DNA from: Phaeobacter inhibens DSM 16374 | Lineage (GTDB): Bacteria; Pseudomonadota; Alphaproteobacteria; Rhodobacterales; Rhodobacteraceae | DNA length: 64,000 bases | Assembly (NCBI RefSeq): GCF_000473105.1 | Contig: NZ_KI421498.1 | Span: forward strand, 3,081,009 to 3,145,008 | Direction of reading: 5' to 3' | Shown: positions 46,812 through 55,655 of the stretch, piece after piece | How positions within the stretch are numbered: the stretch's first letter is position 1 | Layout of the letters: each line of letters opens with the position of its first letter | The notes under the pieces: generated by a model | The model's database searches: none | What the model was told of the DNA's origin: nothing | What the model saw: only the letters and a program-made list of their open reading frames with translations | Position numbers and translations under genes: made by a program

Positions 46812-48356
46812 TTAGTTGCCTTGGCGCCCGATGGTTGGGGCCTCTTGCAGCTTGGCCTCATGGGCGGCAATCCAGTCAAGCGTCTGGTCAAAGGGCATAG
46901 GGCGGCCGATGCCAAAGCCCTGCACATGATCACAGCCCAGCTGAGACAGGAGCGCGTGTTCGCCGACGGTCTCCACCCCCTCGGCGAGGGTGGCCAGATC
47001 CAGCCGTTCGGCCATGGTCAGAATCGCCGCGATCAGTTTCTGCTGTTCGGGATCGCGGTCCGCCTTCATCACGAAGGAGCGGTCAATCTTGATGCGCGAG
47101 ACGCGGAAGCGCTGAACCGCTGCGATAGAGGCATGGCCGGTGCCAAAATCATCCAGATCAATGCCGCAGCCCAATTCGCCAAGGGCGGCGATATTGCGCA
47201 CGATCATATCATCCGGACGATCCGTCATCACGGTTTCGAGGATCTCGATGCTGAGCCGATCCGGCGTGAGGCCAAACCGCTCCAGCTCCCAGGTGATCCG
47301 TTCCACCAGATTGGCGTTGCGCAGCTCATCAGTGGCGAAGTTCACGCCAACAGAGGGCACATTGAGACCAGCGGCATCCCAGGCCTTGAGTGCGGTCAGC
47401 GCGTTGTAGAGCATGATTTCACTCAAACGTTCCATCAGACCGGCGCTTTCCAATGTCGGGAGGAAGGACATCGGCGCGATCATGCCGCGCACCGGATGGG
47501 CCCAGCGGGCCAAGGCTTCAAATCCGGAGACGCGGCCGGTGTCTGTGCAGATCTGTGGCTGGAACCAGGCCTGGATCTGGCCATTCTCCAGTGCCTCGGT
47601 CACCTCGTCCAACATATCGCCGCGCGCCTTGCTGCGCTGATCCATCTCGGGAGAGAAGGCGCGAATGCCTGAGGGGCCGTTGTTCTGGGCGTCCAGCAGC
47701 GCGGTACAGGCTGCGCTCATCCAGTCGTTGCCGCTTGGCCGGGGGGTGCGGCTGTGCAGGCAGAAGCCGATTGAGCAAGATACGTAGAGCGAGGCGCCAT
47801 CTACGGCAATCGGCTCTTCGATGGAGGCCTGCAGGCGACCGGCCATCTGGATCGCCAGTTCGAGATCCATTTGCAAGACTGGTGTCAGGCAGATGGCAAA
47901 ACGCGAATCGCCGATGCGGGCGACGTAATCCTGCGGGCGCAGGATAGAAATGATGCGGTCGCCACAGCGGTTGACCAGCTGATCGGCGGTTTCCTGTCCG
48001 TGGCGCTGTGCCAGTTCCTTGAAATCATCCAGTTCGACGATGAAGACCGCAGACCGCAGGCCGGTATCGGCAGCGCTGTCATATACTTCGGAAACGATTT
48101 CCTTGAACCCGTCACGCATCATCATGCCGGTGAGGCTGTCGCGGGGCATGGTTGGGCGACGGAAATAGGCAAATCCGCCTGAGGCCGCAAAGATCAGCGG
48201 CAGACCGAGGGCCACGGCCAGCAACGCGGCCTCGCCGGCCAGCCAGAAGGTCGCCAGTGTCATAGCGGGTAAAAACGCAAGCAGCGGCGGCCCGAGCAGC
48301 ACCGGGGCAATCCGTTTCCTGACCTGTGTCAGCGTCTGCGACAGCGTTTTTGTCAT
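46812..48356 (-). CDS. EAL phosphodiesterase with degenerate GGDEF domain
   Basis: The 514-residue protein has two membrane segments (about residues 18-60), a GGDEF-like domain and a C-terminal EAL domain. The GGDEF site reads YVARIGDSRFAI, so the diguanylate cyclase motif is lost. The EAL domain keeps GFEALARW, the NFA motif, LSIEILET, DDFGTGHAS, KIDRSF and EGVET, so it probably hydrolyses cyclic di-GMP. The start ATG with an AAAGG site was preferred over a GTG five codons upstream. It lies between yidC and ttcA. Confidence 0.88.
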   Translation of the reverse strand: MTKTLSQTLTQVRKRIAPVLLGPPLLAFLPAMTLATFWLAGEAALLAVALGLPLIFAASGGFAYFRRPTMPRDSLTGMMMRDGFKEIVSEVYDSAADTGLRSAVFIVELDDFKELAQRHGQETADQLVNRCGDRIISILRPQDYVARIGDSRFAICLTPVLQMDLELAIQMAGRLQASIEEPIAVDGASLYVSCSIGFCLHSRTPRPSGNDWMSAACTALLDAQNNGPSGIRAFSPEMDQRSKARGDMLDEVTEALENGQIQAWFQPQICTDTGRVSGFEALARWAHPVRGMIAPMSFLPTLESAGLMERLSEIMLYNALTALKAWDAAGLNVPSVGVNFATDELRNANLVERITWELERFGLTPDRLSIEILETVMTDRPDDMIVRNIAALGELGCGIDLDDFGTGHASIAAVQRFRVSRIKIDRSFVMKADRDPEQQKLIAAILTMAERLDLATLAEGVETVGEHALLSQLGCDHVQGFGIGRPMPFDQTLDWIAAHEAKLQEAPTIGRQGN

Positions 48357-48422
48357 CTGTAGACCTTTCACCTACGGCATATAGTGCCTGCTGTAGACTA
48401 AGGTCGCGGTCTGACCGGCAAG

Positions 48423-49310
48423 TTAACGCAAATCAGGAATCTCATCAGAATCTGCCCCCAAATCGGGATTTTTCAACATAAGCGCAGAAAAATCGAACAG
48501 TTTGGGGTCCAGCAGATGCGACGGGCGGGCGTTCATCAGGGCGCGGAACATCACCTGACGGCGTCCCGGGCTGTTTGATTCCCACTGATCGAGGATCTGC
48601 TTGACCTGCTGGCGCTGCAACCCATCCTGACTGCCGCAAAGATCGCAGGGGATGATCGGATAATTCAAGGCCTTGGCGAATTTCTCACAGTCCACCTCGG
48701 CGACATGGGCGAGGGGGCGAAACACGAACAGATCGCCCTCTTCATTGACCAGTTTCGGCGGCATGGTTGCCAGACGGCCCCCGTGAAAGAGGTTCATGAA
48801 AAAGGTTTCAAGAATGTCGTCGCGATGATGGCCCAGCACCACCGCAGAGCAGCCTTCCTCCCGCGCGATCCGGTAGAGGTTGCCGCGCCGCAGACGCGAG
48901 CAGAGCGCGCAAAACGTGCGGCCCTGCGGGACCTTATCCATCACGATGCTGTAGGTGTCCTGATATTCGATGCGGTGGGGAACCCCCATCTTTTCCAGAA
49001 ACTCCGGCAGCACAGTGGCCGGAAAACCGGGCTGCCCCTGATCCAGATTGCAGGCCAGAAGATCCACCGGCAACAAGCCGCGCCACTTCAGTTCATAGAG
49101 AACCGCGAGCAGGGTATAGCTGTCCTTGCCACCGGAGAGACAGACCAGCCATTTCGGTGTGCTGCCATCCTCGCGCCGTTCCACCATGCCATATTGGTCG
49201 ATCGCCTCGCGCGCGTAGCGCACGATCCGTTTGCGGAGCTTCTTGAACTCCGTAGTCGAGGGGGCGCCGGCGAACAGCGGGTGGATATCGTCCAGATCAT
49301 CATCAAGCAT
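48423..49310 (-). CDS. ttcA: tRNA 2-thiocytidine(32) synthetase TtcA
   Basis: The 295-residue enzyme thiolates C32 of certain tRNAs. The PP-loop SGGKDSY is at residues 59-65, and cysteines for the Fe-S cluster occur in [11 protein letters not shown] and PCDLCGSQ. The family sequence [18 protein letters not shown] is also intact. It lies 66 bases before the EAL gene on the same strand and diverges from the DUF3833 gene. Confidence 0.93.
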   Translation of the reverse strand: MLDDDLDDIHPLFAGAPSTTEFKKLRKRIVRYAREAIDQYGMVERREDGSTPKWLVCLSGGKDSYTLLAVLYELKWRGLLPVDLLACNLDQGQPGFPATVLPEFLEKMGVPHRIEYQDTYSIVMDKVPQGRTFCALCSRLRRGNLYRIAREEGCSAVVLGHHRDDILETFFMNLFHGGRLATMPPKLVNEEGDLFVFRPLAHVAEVDCEKFAKALNYPIIPCDLCGSQDGLQRQQVKQILDQWESNSPGRRQVMFRALMNARPSHLLDPKLFDFSALMLKNPDLGADSDEIPDLR

Positions 49311-49474
49311 GGGCGCGCCCTAGCCGAGGATCGGCGTTTTGCCAAGAAGAAAAGGCTCCGAAGACCCGTTGCAATGGCCCGGATGGGGGATGGGCGGCGT
49401 GGCAGAGTCATCCAAAATCGGGGCCGTTGCGTAGCCAAGGGCAAGAGGAACAAGACAAAGATGAGGTGTGAGAC

Positions 49475-50047
49475 ATGGCAATTGCGACGGAAACACCACG
49501 CCGGTTTCGGATCGGCCGCTGGGCGGCTCTTGGCGCGGGGGCGGCAGCTGTTGCGGCACTGGCGTCCTGCGGGCGGCCCAGTCTGACAGATGAGAAGCTG
49601 AGTGATAAGACCTTCAATCTGGAAGAGTATTTCGAGGGCAAGACGGTTGCCTATGGGCAGTTCGCGGATCGGTTCGGCACTGTTCGGCGCCGGTTCAAGG
49701 TGGATATTACCGGTGAATGGGACGGCCGTGTACTGACGCTGGCGGAGGATTTCCGCTACGCCGATGGCAGTACCGAGCAGCGGATCTGGTCGCTGACCAA
49801 GACAGGCGAGAATACCTGGGAGGGTAGCGCCGATGGGGTGCAGGGCATCGCCAAGGGGGAAGAGCGCGGTGATACCTTCAACTGGGGCTACACGATTGAT
49901 CTGCCAGTGCCCGGTGGCGATACCATGCGGGTGACGTTTGATGACTGGATGTGGCTTCTGGAGGACGGCAGGTTGCTGAACAAAGCGTATATGAGCCGCT
50001 ATGGCGTCACGCTGGGTGAGGTCACGATCTTCTTTGAGAAGCTCTGA
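49475..50047 (+). CDS. DUF3833-family lipoprotein
   Basis: The 190-residue product begins with a signal sequence and lipobox LASC (Cys at about residue 32). It then shows the DUF3833 pattern (LEEYFEGKTVAYGQFADRFGTVRRRFKVDITG, then WEGSADGV and VTFDDWMWLLEDGRLLNKAYMSRYGVTLGEVTIFF). The role is unknown; a lipocalin-like barrel is likely. It lies opposite ttcA and yidD, the only + strand gene in this stretch. Confidence 0.8.
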   Translation: MAIATETPRRFRIGRWAALGAGAAAVAALASCGRPSLTDEKLSDKTFNLEEYFEGKTVAYGQFADRFGTVRRRFKVDITGEWDGRVLTLAEDFRYADGSTEQRIWSLTKTGENTWEGSADGVQGIAKGEERGDTFNWGYTIDLPVPGGDTMRVTFDDWMWLLEDGRLLNKAYMSRYGVTLGEVTIFFEKL

Positions 50048-50052
50048 GCGGA

Positions 50053-50325
50053 TTACTTGTCGCCTGTAGCCGTGTCGCGTGTTCTGCGGTCATGTTCGGG
50101 GTCACAGCCGGGCACCGGGTCATAGCCATCCCCACCAAGGGGGTGGCAGCGGCCGATCCTGCGCGCGGTGAGCCAGGCGCCCCGAATGGCGCCGTGTTTC
50201 TCCAGTGCCTCCAGCGCATAGGCCGAGCAGGTGGGCTGGTATCGGCAGTTAAAGCCAACCCAGGGGCTGAACAACAGCCGATAGGCGCGCACGGGCAGAG
50301 CAAAGAGATGGGCGAGCGGAGTCAT
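50053..50325 (-). CDS. yidD: Membrane protein insertion efficiency factor YidD
   Basis: The 90-residue product has the YidD signature [25 protein letters not shown] and [18 protein letters not shown]. YidD is thought to aid YidC-mediated insertion. The start used is [16 protein letters not shown]; an ATG ten codons upstream is also open. It lies downstream of rpmH and rnpA as usual, facing the DUF3833 gene's end at six bases. Confidence 0.9.
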   Translation of the reverse strand: MTPLAHLFALPVRAYRLLFSPWVGFNCRYQPTCSAYALEALEKHGAIRGAWLTARRIGRCHPLGGDGYDPVPGCDPEHDRRTRDTATGDK

Positions 50326-50424
50326 GGCGCCTAGATAGGCGCGACGGCGCCCCATAGCAATCTGCGGGGGTGTCGCGGCTGCGGAGTAAGGCGCAACGGA
50401 AGGCGCGGGCCTTGCCTGTTGTGA

Positions 50425-50877
50425 TTACTTGCCGTGAATTTTCTTCAGCGCGTAGATAAGATCGTTTTTCAGATCGTCGAACGGGCGGTCAGCGGTTTCG
50501 CCTGCACGGCCTATCAGCACGTAGTCCCAGCCGGTGCGGCCGTGGATTGGCAGAATCATCCGCGCCACCTCGCGCAGTCGGCGTTTGGCGCGGTTGCGGG
50601 CCACCGCATTGCCGACCTTCTTGGAGCAGGTAAAGCCCATGCGAATGCCATCGCCGACGGAATCGTCCGCGTGGCGTTTGCGGCCCTGAACCATCATCCC
50701 CTTGGTGCCCTGACGTCGGGCGCGCGCCGCCGCGAGAAAGTCGCGGCGTTTGGCGATTACATCAGGTTGCGGGCGGGGCAGGGGGTGGGTCAAACTATCA
50801 GATACGCAAACGGACACCGCCGGAGACCTGATCCCTTGGGCAGCTGAGCCATCCTTGGGGGTCTCCGGCGGTGTCAT
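50425..50877 (-). CDS. rnpA: Ribonuclease P protein component
   Basis: The 150-residue protein subunit of RNase P has the conserved RMGFTCSKKVGNAVARNRAKRRLREVAR with its RNR core. An N-terminal extension of about 40 residues, including PLPRPQPDVIAKRRDFLAAARA, is typical of this bacterial group. It lies between rpmH and yidD. Confidence 0.95.
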   Translation of the reverse strand: MTPPETPKDGSAAQGIRSPAVSVCVSDSLTHPLPRPQPDVIAKRRDFLAAARARRQGTKGMMVQGRKRHADDSVGDGIRMGFTCSKKVGNAVARNRAKRRLREVARMILPIHGRTGWDYVLIGRAGETADRPFDDLKNDLIYALKKIHGK

Positions 50878-50903
50878 GTCTGTCTGAACAGAACTGGGCG
50901 CGA

Positions 50904-51038
50904 TTACGCGCTCAGCGACTTACGACCGCGTGCGCGGCGTGCGTTCAGGATCTTGCGGCCTGCCTTGGTGGCCATGCGCGCACGGAAGCCGTGGCGGCGT
51001 TTGCGAACCAGGTTCGAAGGCTGATAGGTGCGTTTCAT
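50904..51038 (-). CDS. rpmH: 50S ribosomal protein L34
   Basis: The 44-residue product [20 protein letters not shown] through [20 protein letters not shown] is a plain L34. The frame is open further upstream, but this start matches the family. It leads the rpmH-rnpA-yidD operon from the promoter just upstream. Confidence 0.97.
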
Positions 51039-51110
51039 CGCTCCGGTCTCCAACTGTTTACATCGGGACGGCGCGGAATCGGCCACCCGGGGGTCTATCT
51101 CGAAGCCCGG

Positions 51111-51139
51111 TCTCTAGAAGGGAATGACCTGCGAGTCAA
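51111..51139 (-). promoter_or_regulatory. rpmH operon promoter
   Basis: On the - strand TTGACT (51134-51139) and TAGAGA (51111-51116) are separated by exactly 17 bases. Transcription would start near 51104, giving a leader of about 65 bases. The rest of 51140-51434 holds no convincing gene. Confidence 0.65.
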
Positions 51140-51434
51140 ACCCCAACGCGGTTGTTTTCTGCGTGAAATGCAACATTTCCATGAAAACCGGACGCTGGAG
51201 GCTCTCTAACAGAAGAGAATTGTAACAGACAGGGGGCAGATTGGTGTTTGGCTCACTTTTTCGCAGGGGATGATCAAGCGGACGTGAAGAGGCGGCGTCT
51301 ATGCTCGTACAGGGCCCATTTACCGGATAGCCAGAGACAAAGGCCTGCGGCGGCGGTACCCCCAGCCCCGGCCGCAGCTGCGGAACAGTATATGACCGGC
51401 CAGCCATGGCCCAAGACAGCAGGATTTACAGAAG

Positions 51435-52238
51435 ATGTCCGATCAGTCCGACCAGCCAGATATCGCAGATCGTTCTGGGGGCGTGGCCCCGGCAGGCGAA
51501 TCGGGAGGGCGGGGCAAGAAGACGCCTGCGCTGACCCGGTTCCTGCCACTGGCGCTGGTGCTGGTGGTGGCGGTGATCGGCGCGATGACCCTGGGCGACT
51601 ATCTGACGTTTGAGACGTTGCGCGACAACCGGGTGGCGCTGATGGCGTTTCGCGATGATAACTACCTTGGCCTCGTTGGTCTGTTTGTTCTGGCCTATGT
51701 GGTGATTGTCGTCTTCTCGCTGCCCGGTGCTGCGGTGGCGTCGGTCACTGGCGGGTTCCTGTTTGGACTGGTTGCGGGCACGGTGTTCAATGTGTTGGCG
51801 GCCACGGTCGGGGCTGTTGGCATCTTTCTGGCGGCGCGCTGGGGGCTTGGGGCGATGCTGACCCACCGGCTGGAAGCGGCGGAGGGACGGGTGCGTATCC
51901 TCAAACAGGCCCTGCGCGAGAATGAGATCGAGGTGCTGTTGCTGTTGCGGTTGGTGCCTGCGGTGCCGTTTTTTGTCGCCAATCTGCTGCCCGCGCTGGT
52001 TGGGGTGAAGCTGGTCAATTTCCTGTGGACCACGGCGGTTGGTATCATCCCCGGCGCCATCGTCTTTACTTGGATTGGCGTGGGCCTTGGCGCGGTGTTT
52101 GACCGGGGGGAGACGCCGGATCTGTCGATCCTGTGGGAGCCGTTTGTGATCGGGCCGATCCTTGGCCTGTGTGTCTTGGCGGCACTGCCAATCCTGCTGA
52201 AGAAACGCCGTCCCGCGACCCCCGGAAAGGAGCAGTGA
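51435..52238 (+). CDS. TVP38/TMEM64 (DedA-like) membrane protein
   Basis: The 267-residue protein has about five hydrophobic segments and the family core FSLPGAAVASVTGGFLFGLVAGTVFNVLAATVGA with ARWGLG; later comes RLVPAVPFFVANLLPALVGV. Such proteins may be lipid scramblase-like carriers. It starts a + strand run with the flavin oxidoreductase, which begins two bases after its stop, a pairing often seen for these families. Confidence 0.85.
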   Translation: MSDQSDQPDIADRSGGVAPAGESGGRGKKTPALTRFLPLALVLVVAVIGAMTLGDYLTFETLRDNRVALMAFRDDNYLGLVGLFVLAYVVIVVFSLPGAAVASVTGGFLFGLVAGTVFNVLAATVGAVGIFLAARWGLGAMLTHRLEAAEGRVRILKQALRENEIEVLLLLRLVPAVPFFVANLLPALVGVKLVNFLWTTAVGIIPGAIVFTWIGVGLGAVFDRGETPDLSILWEPFVIGPILGLCVLAALPILLKKRRPATPGKEQ

Positions 52239-52240
52239 CC

Positions 52241-53662
52241 ATGCAAGAGCTAACCTGCGATCTTCTCGTGATCGGCGCCGGGTCGGGCGGTCTCTCTGTT
52301 GCGGCAGGGGCCAGCCAGATGGGCGCCGACGTTGTGCTGCTGGAAGGGCACAAGATGGGCGGCGATTGCCTGAACTACGGTTGTGTGCCGTCGAAATCGC
52401 TGCTGGCCAGCGCCAAGGTCGCCTATGGTCAGGCCCACGCCAGCGCTTATGGTGTCGCGGATCAGATGCCGGTGGTGGATTACGCTGCCGCCAAGGATCA
52501 CGTGCAGGACGTGATCGCCACCATTGCGCCGGTGGACAGTCAGGAGCGGTTTGAAGGCTTTGGCGTGCGGGTTATTCGCGCCTATGGCCGGTTCGTCGAT
52601 GATCGCGTGGTCGAGGCGGGAGAGCACCGCATCACCGCCCGGCGCATTGTGATTGCCACGGGCTCCTCTCCGCTCGTGCCGCCCATCGATGGGCTAGCGG
52701 ATGTGCCGTATTTCACCAACGAAACCCTGTTTGATCTGCGCGAGCGGCCCGATCATCTGCTGATTATCGGCGGCGGCCCCATCGGTATGGAAATGGCGCA
52801 GGCCCATATCCGGCTGGGCAGCAAGGTGACCGTCATCGAGGGTGACCGGGCGCTGGGCAAAGATGATCCGGAGCTTGCGTCCATCGTATTGGACCAGTTG
52901 CGCGGTGAAGGCATTGAGATCGCCGAGGGCGCGCAGGCTGAGACTATTGCCTCCACCGAGGGTGGCGGCATTCGCGTCACCGCAAAAGATGGCCGGGTGT
53001 TCGACGGCAGCCATCTCCTGATGGCGGTCGGGCGCAAGGCCAATATCGACAAGCTGAACCTGGAGGTCGCAGGCGTTGAGACCAATCGGGCAGGCGTGGT
53101 GGTGGATGACAGCCTCCGCAGCAGCAACCGCCGGGTCTATGCCATTGGCGATGTGGCCGGTGGGATGCAGTTCACCCATGTGGCCGGCTACCATGCGGGC
53201 GTGATCATCCGCTCGATCCTGTTTGGGCTGCCGTCGAAGGCCAAGACCAGTCACATTCCCTGGGCGACCTATACCGCGCCGGAACTGGCGCAGGTTGGCC
53301 TCACGGAGGCGCACGCACGCGAGAAACATGGCGACCGGCTGGAGGTTGCACGGTTTGACTATCACCACAACGACCGCGCGCTGGCAGAGCGCAAGAGCAA
53401 AGGTCTGATCAAGGTGATGGTGGTCAAGGGGCGTCCTATTGGGGCCTCTGTGGTCGGGCATCAGGCGGGGGAGCTGGTGGCGCTGTGGTCCATGGCCATC
53501 GCCAATAACCTGAAGATGAGCCAGGTCGCGGGCATGGTGGCGCCGTATCCCACCATATCGGAGGTGAATAAACGCGTCGCAGGGGCCTATTTCTCGCCAC
53601 GGCTTTTTGATAGTCCAATGGTGAAACGAGTGGTGCAAATTGTGCAGCGCTGGCTCCCGTAA
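52241..53662 (+). CDS. FAD-dependent pyridine nucleotide-disulfide oxidoreductase
   Basis: The 473-residue flavoprotein resembles mercuric reductase or dihydrolipoyl dehydrogenase. FAD-binding GAGSGG is at residues 12-17, the redox-active pair is C43/C48 in GGDCLNYGCVPSK, the NAD(P)H loop is IIGGGPIGMEMAQ, and the C-terminal dimer part ends AGMVAPYPTISE. It lacks an N-terminal HMA domain and the C-terminal cysteine pair of true MerA, so the substrate is unknown. An AAGGAG site precedes it. Confidence 0.88.
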   Translation: MQELTCDLLVIGAGSGGLSVAAGASQMGADVVLLEGHKMGGDCLNYGCVPSKSLLASAKVAYGQAHASAYGVADQMPVVDYAAAKDHVQDVIATIAPVDSQERFEGFGVRVIRAYGRFVDDRVVEAGEHRITARRIVIATGSSPLVPPIDGLADVPYFTNETLFDLRERPDHLLIIGGGPIGMEMAQAHIRLGSKVTVIEGDRALGKDDPELASIVLDQLRGEGIEIAEGAQAETIASTEGGGIRVTAKDGRVFDGSHLLMAVGRKANIDKLNLEVAGVETNRAGVVVDDSLRSSNRRVYAIGDVAGGMQFTHVAGYHAGVIIRSILFGLPSKAKTSHIPWATYTAPELAQVGLTEAHAREKHGDRLEVARFDYHHNDRALAERKSKGLIKVMVVKGRPIGASVVGHQAGELVALWSMAIANNLKMSQVAGMVAPYPTISEVNKRVAGAYFSPRLFDSPMVKRVVQIVQRWLP

Positions 53663-53678
53663 CGCCGGAAGGGGCTGA

Positions 53679-55067
53679 ATGCTCAACACGCTTTCAGGCA
53701 GATTCCTGATCCTGACCACGGTCTTCGTGATGTTGGCCGAGATCCTGATCTTTGTGCCCTCCATCTCTCGGTTCCGGCTCGACTATCTGGCAGACCGGCT
53801 GGAACGGGCGCAGATTGCGTCGCTGGCGCTGCTTGCAGATGATATGCTGGAGACCGAGCTGGAGGCAGAGCTCTTGGAAAACGCGGGCGTTTTCAACGTG
53901 GTTCTGCGACGGGATGAAGTGCGCCAGCTGGTGCTGTCTTCGCCGATACCGGCTCCGATATCGGGCACTTATGATCTGAGGATGAGCAGCCCGTTTGCGC
54001 TGATTGGCCATGCGATGCAGCGGCTGGTGACGCCGGAAAATCAGATCATCCGGGTGATTGGCGCGCCAGTGCGTGACGCCGGGCTGCTGATTGAGATCAC
54101 GATTGAGACGGACGGGCTGCGTGATGCGATGATCGACTATGGCGTGCGCATTCTGCTGCTGTCGGCGGTGATCTCCATCTTTACCGCAGTGCTGTTGTTT
54201 GCGGCGGTGCGCCGTTTTATGGTGAAACCGATCAAGGGCGTCATCGGCTATATGCAGCGCTATGCCGCCGCGCCGGAGGACGCCCGCGGCATTATCCACC
54301 CCAGCGCCGGGGTGCGCGAGCTGCGCGAGGCCGAAGAGGCGCTGATGCAGTTGCAGACCGAGCTGACGCAAGCGCTGAAACAGCGCGAACGGCTGGCGCA
54401 GCTCGGTGGCGCGGTGGCCAAGGTGAGCCATGATCTGCGCAATATCCTGACGTCGGCGCAGTTGTTCACCGACCGCATCGAGATGAGTGAAGACCCGCTG
54501 GTGCGCCGCCTCGCGCCTAAGCTGGTGAATTCGATCACCCGCGCGGTGTCGCTTTGTGAGGGGACGCTGGCGTTTGGCCGGGCGGAGGAGCCGGCGCCAA
54601 CCTTTGGCCGCGTGGCCCTGTATGGGCAGGTCGAGGATATTCTGGAGAGCGAGAGCCTGGCAGGCGGCACTGAGGGGCGGATCCGGTTCCTGAATGAGGT
54701 GCCTGTGGATCTGAGCCTGCGGGCCGATCCCGAACAGCTGTTTCGGATCGTGATGAACCTGGTTCGCAACGCGCGTCAGGCGATCGAGGCCACGGGGCAG
54801 GAGGGGCAAATCACCCTCTCTGCCCGCGAAGACACTGAAAGCTGGTGGATCTCCGTTGCGGATACTGGCCCCGGTCTGCCGCCAAAGGCGCGGGAAAACC
54901 TCTTTACCCCGTTCCAGGGCGGCATCCGCAAGGGCGGCACCGGCCTGGGCCTTGCCATCGCCGATGAGCTGGCGCGCGGTCATGGCGGCATGGTGGTTCT
55001 GCGCGAAACCGGTCCGGAGGGCACCGTGTTTGACATCTGTCTGCCCAAGGGCGACGGGACTCTCTGA
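53679..55067 (+). CDS. Sensor histidine kinase
   Basis: The 462-residue membrane kinase has segments at about residues 7-27 and 157-176 enclosing a periplasmic sensor part, then a HAMP-like linker, the phospho-acceptor helix KVSHDLRNILTS (H251), and an ATPase domain with VRNARQAIEATG, DTGPGLPP and GGTGLGLAIADELARGHGG. No response regulator is adjacent. It follows the oxidoreductase by 16 bases, so it may report on the same stress. Confidence 0.88.
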   Translation: MLNTLSGRFLILTTVFVMLAEILIFVPSISRFRLDYLADRLERAQIASLALLADDMLETELEAELLENAGVFNVVLRRDEVRQLVLSSPIPAPISGTYDLRMSSPFALIGHAMQRLVTPENQIIRVIGAPVRDAGLLIEITIETDGLRDAMIDYGVRILLLSAVISIFTAVLLFAAVRRFMVKPIKGVIGYMQRYAAAPEDARGIIHPSAGVRELREAEEALMQLQTELTQALKQRERLAQLGGAVAKVSHDLRNILTSAQLFTDRIEMSEDPLVRRLAPKLVNSITRAVSLCEGTLAFGRAEEPAPTFGRVALYGQVEDILESESLAGGTEGRIRFLNEVPVDLSLRADPEQLFRIVMNLVRNARQAIEATGQEGQITLSAREDTESWWISVADTGPGLPPKARENLFTPFQGGIRKGGTGLGLAIADELARGHGGMVVLRETGPEGTVFDICLPKGDGTL

Positions 55068-55167
55068 GGGTTTATCGTGGGTAAGACGCGCCGGACGCGC
55101 AAAAATGCGAAAGGCTGACATTTTAGGCTTGCACCCGCGCGCCGCTGCGCATAAACCCCGCCGCAGT

Positions 55168-55244
55168 GGACCGATAGCTCAGCTGGATAGAGTACTTGAC
55201 TACGAATCAAGGGGTCGGGGGTTCGAATCCTCCTCGGTCCGCCA
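55168..55244 (+). tRNA. tRNA-Arg (anticodon ACG)
   Basis: The acceptor arms GGACCGA and TCGGTCC pair perfectly. The D arm holds AGCTCAGCTGGATAGAG, the anticodon stem CTTGA/TCAAG encloses the loop CTACGAA with anticodon ACG, and the T loop is GTTCGAATC. The discriminator G and CCA are encoded. An accessory, lower-GC region begins right after it, so it may be an integration site. Confidence 0.95.
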
Positions 55245-55314
55245 CTACCTCCTTTTGATACGAACAGATAGTTCTGCCTTTTGCGATAGAGCGTTTCTAT
55301 TGTGACTGCACGTA

Positions 55315-55648
55315 GGCTTTGTTGCACAAATCGGGATTTGAGCGCACTTTTCCTTTCCCCAGACGGACTTATCCTACGGGCTCTGTGAGTGGTATGCCGA
55401 GAGCGCTGTAGCGGTTGAGCACCGCGATCGGGATCTGGAGTTCAGCGACCTGTCGGTCGAAGTCTCGTGCCATGATGCCTTGGTCAACGCGTTTGACACA
55501 GTCCATCCGCTGACCGGCAGGGCAGTGCGCATCACTGTCCCGAAAGGGCTGCTTTCGACGGGGCCTCGGCGGTGATAGCCGGTCAACTTGTGCCAGAGTG
55601 CCCGTCCAGGATATTTGCAGGCCCTCACGCCGTTTGTGCAGCAAAGCC
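55315..55648 (-). mobile_element. Internally deleted IS5-type element keeping both ends
   Basis: The left end GGCTTTGTTGCACAAATC (55315-55332) is matched in inverse orientation by CGTTTGTGCAGCAAAGCC (55631-55648), 15 of 18 positions. Between them, on the - strand, is only the C-terminal part of an IS5-family transposase, in two frames: RACKYPGRALWHKLTGYHRRG and, after a shift, MARDFDRQVAELQIPIAVLN ending LTEPVG. The catalytic residues upstream are gone, so it cannot move by itself and is MITE-like. It ends eight bases from the MFS stop codon. No clear target duplication was found. Confidence 0.7.
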
Positions 55649-55655
55649 ATAGCGC

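Noticed and set aside
55245-55314. Possible second tRNA or an attachment-site repeat after tRNA-Arg
   Set aside because: I found no second cloverleaf and no repeat of the tRNA 3' end within the window.
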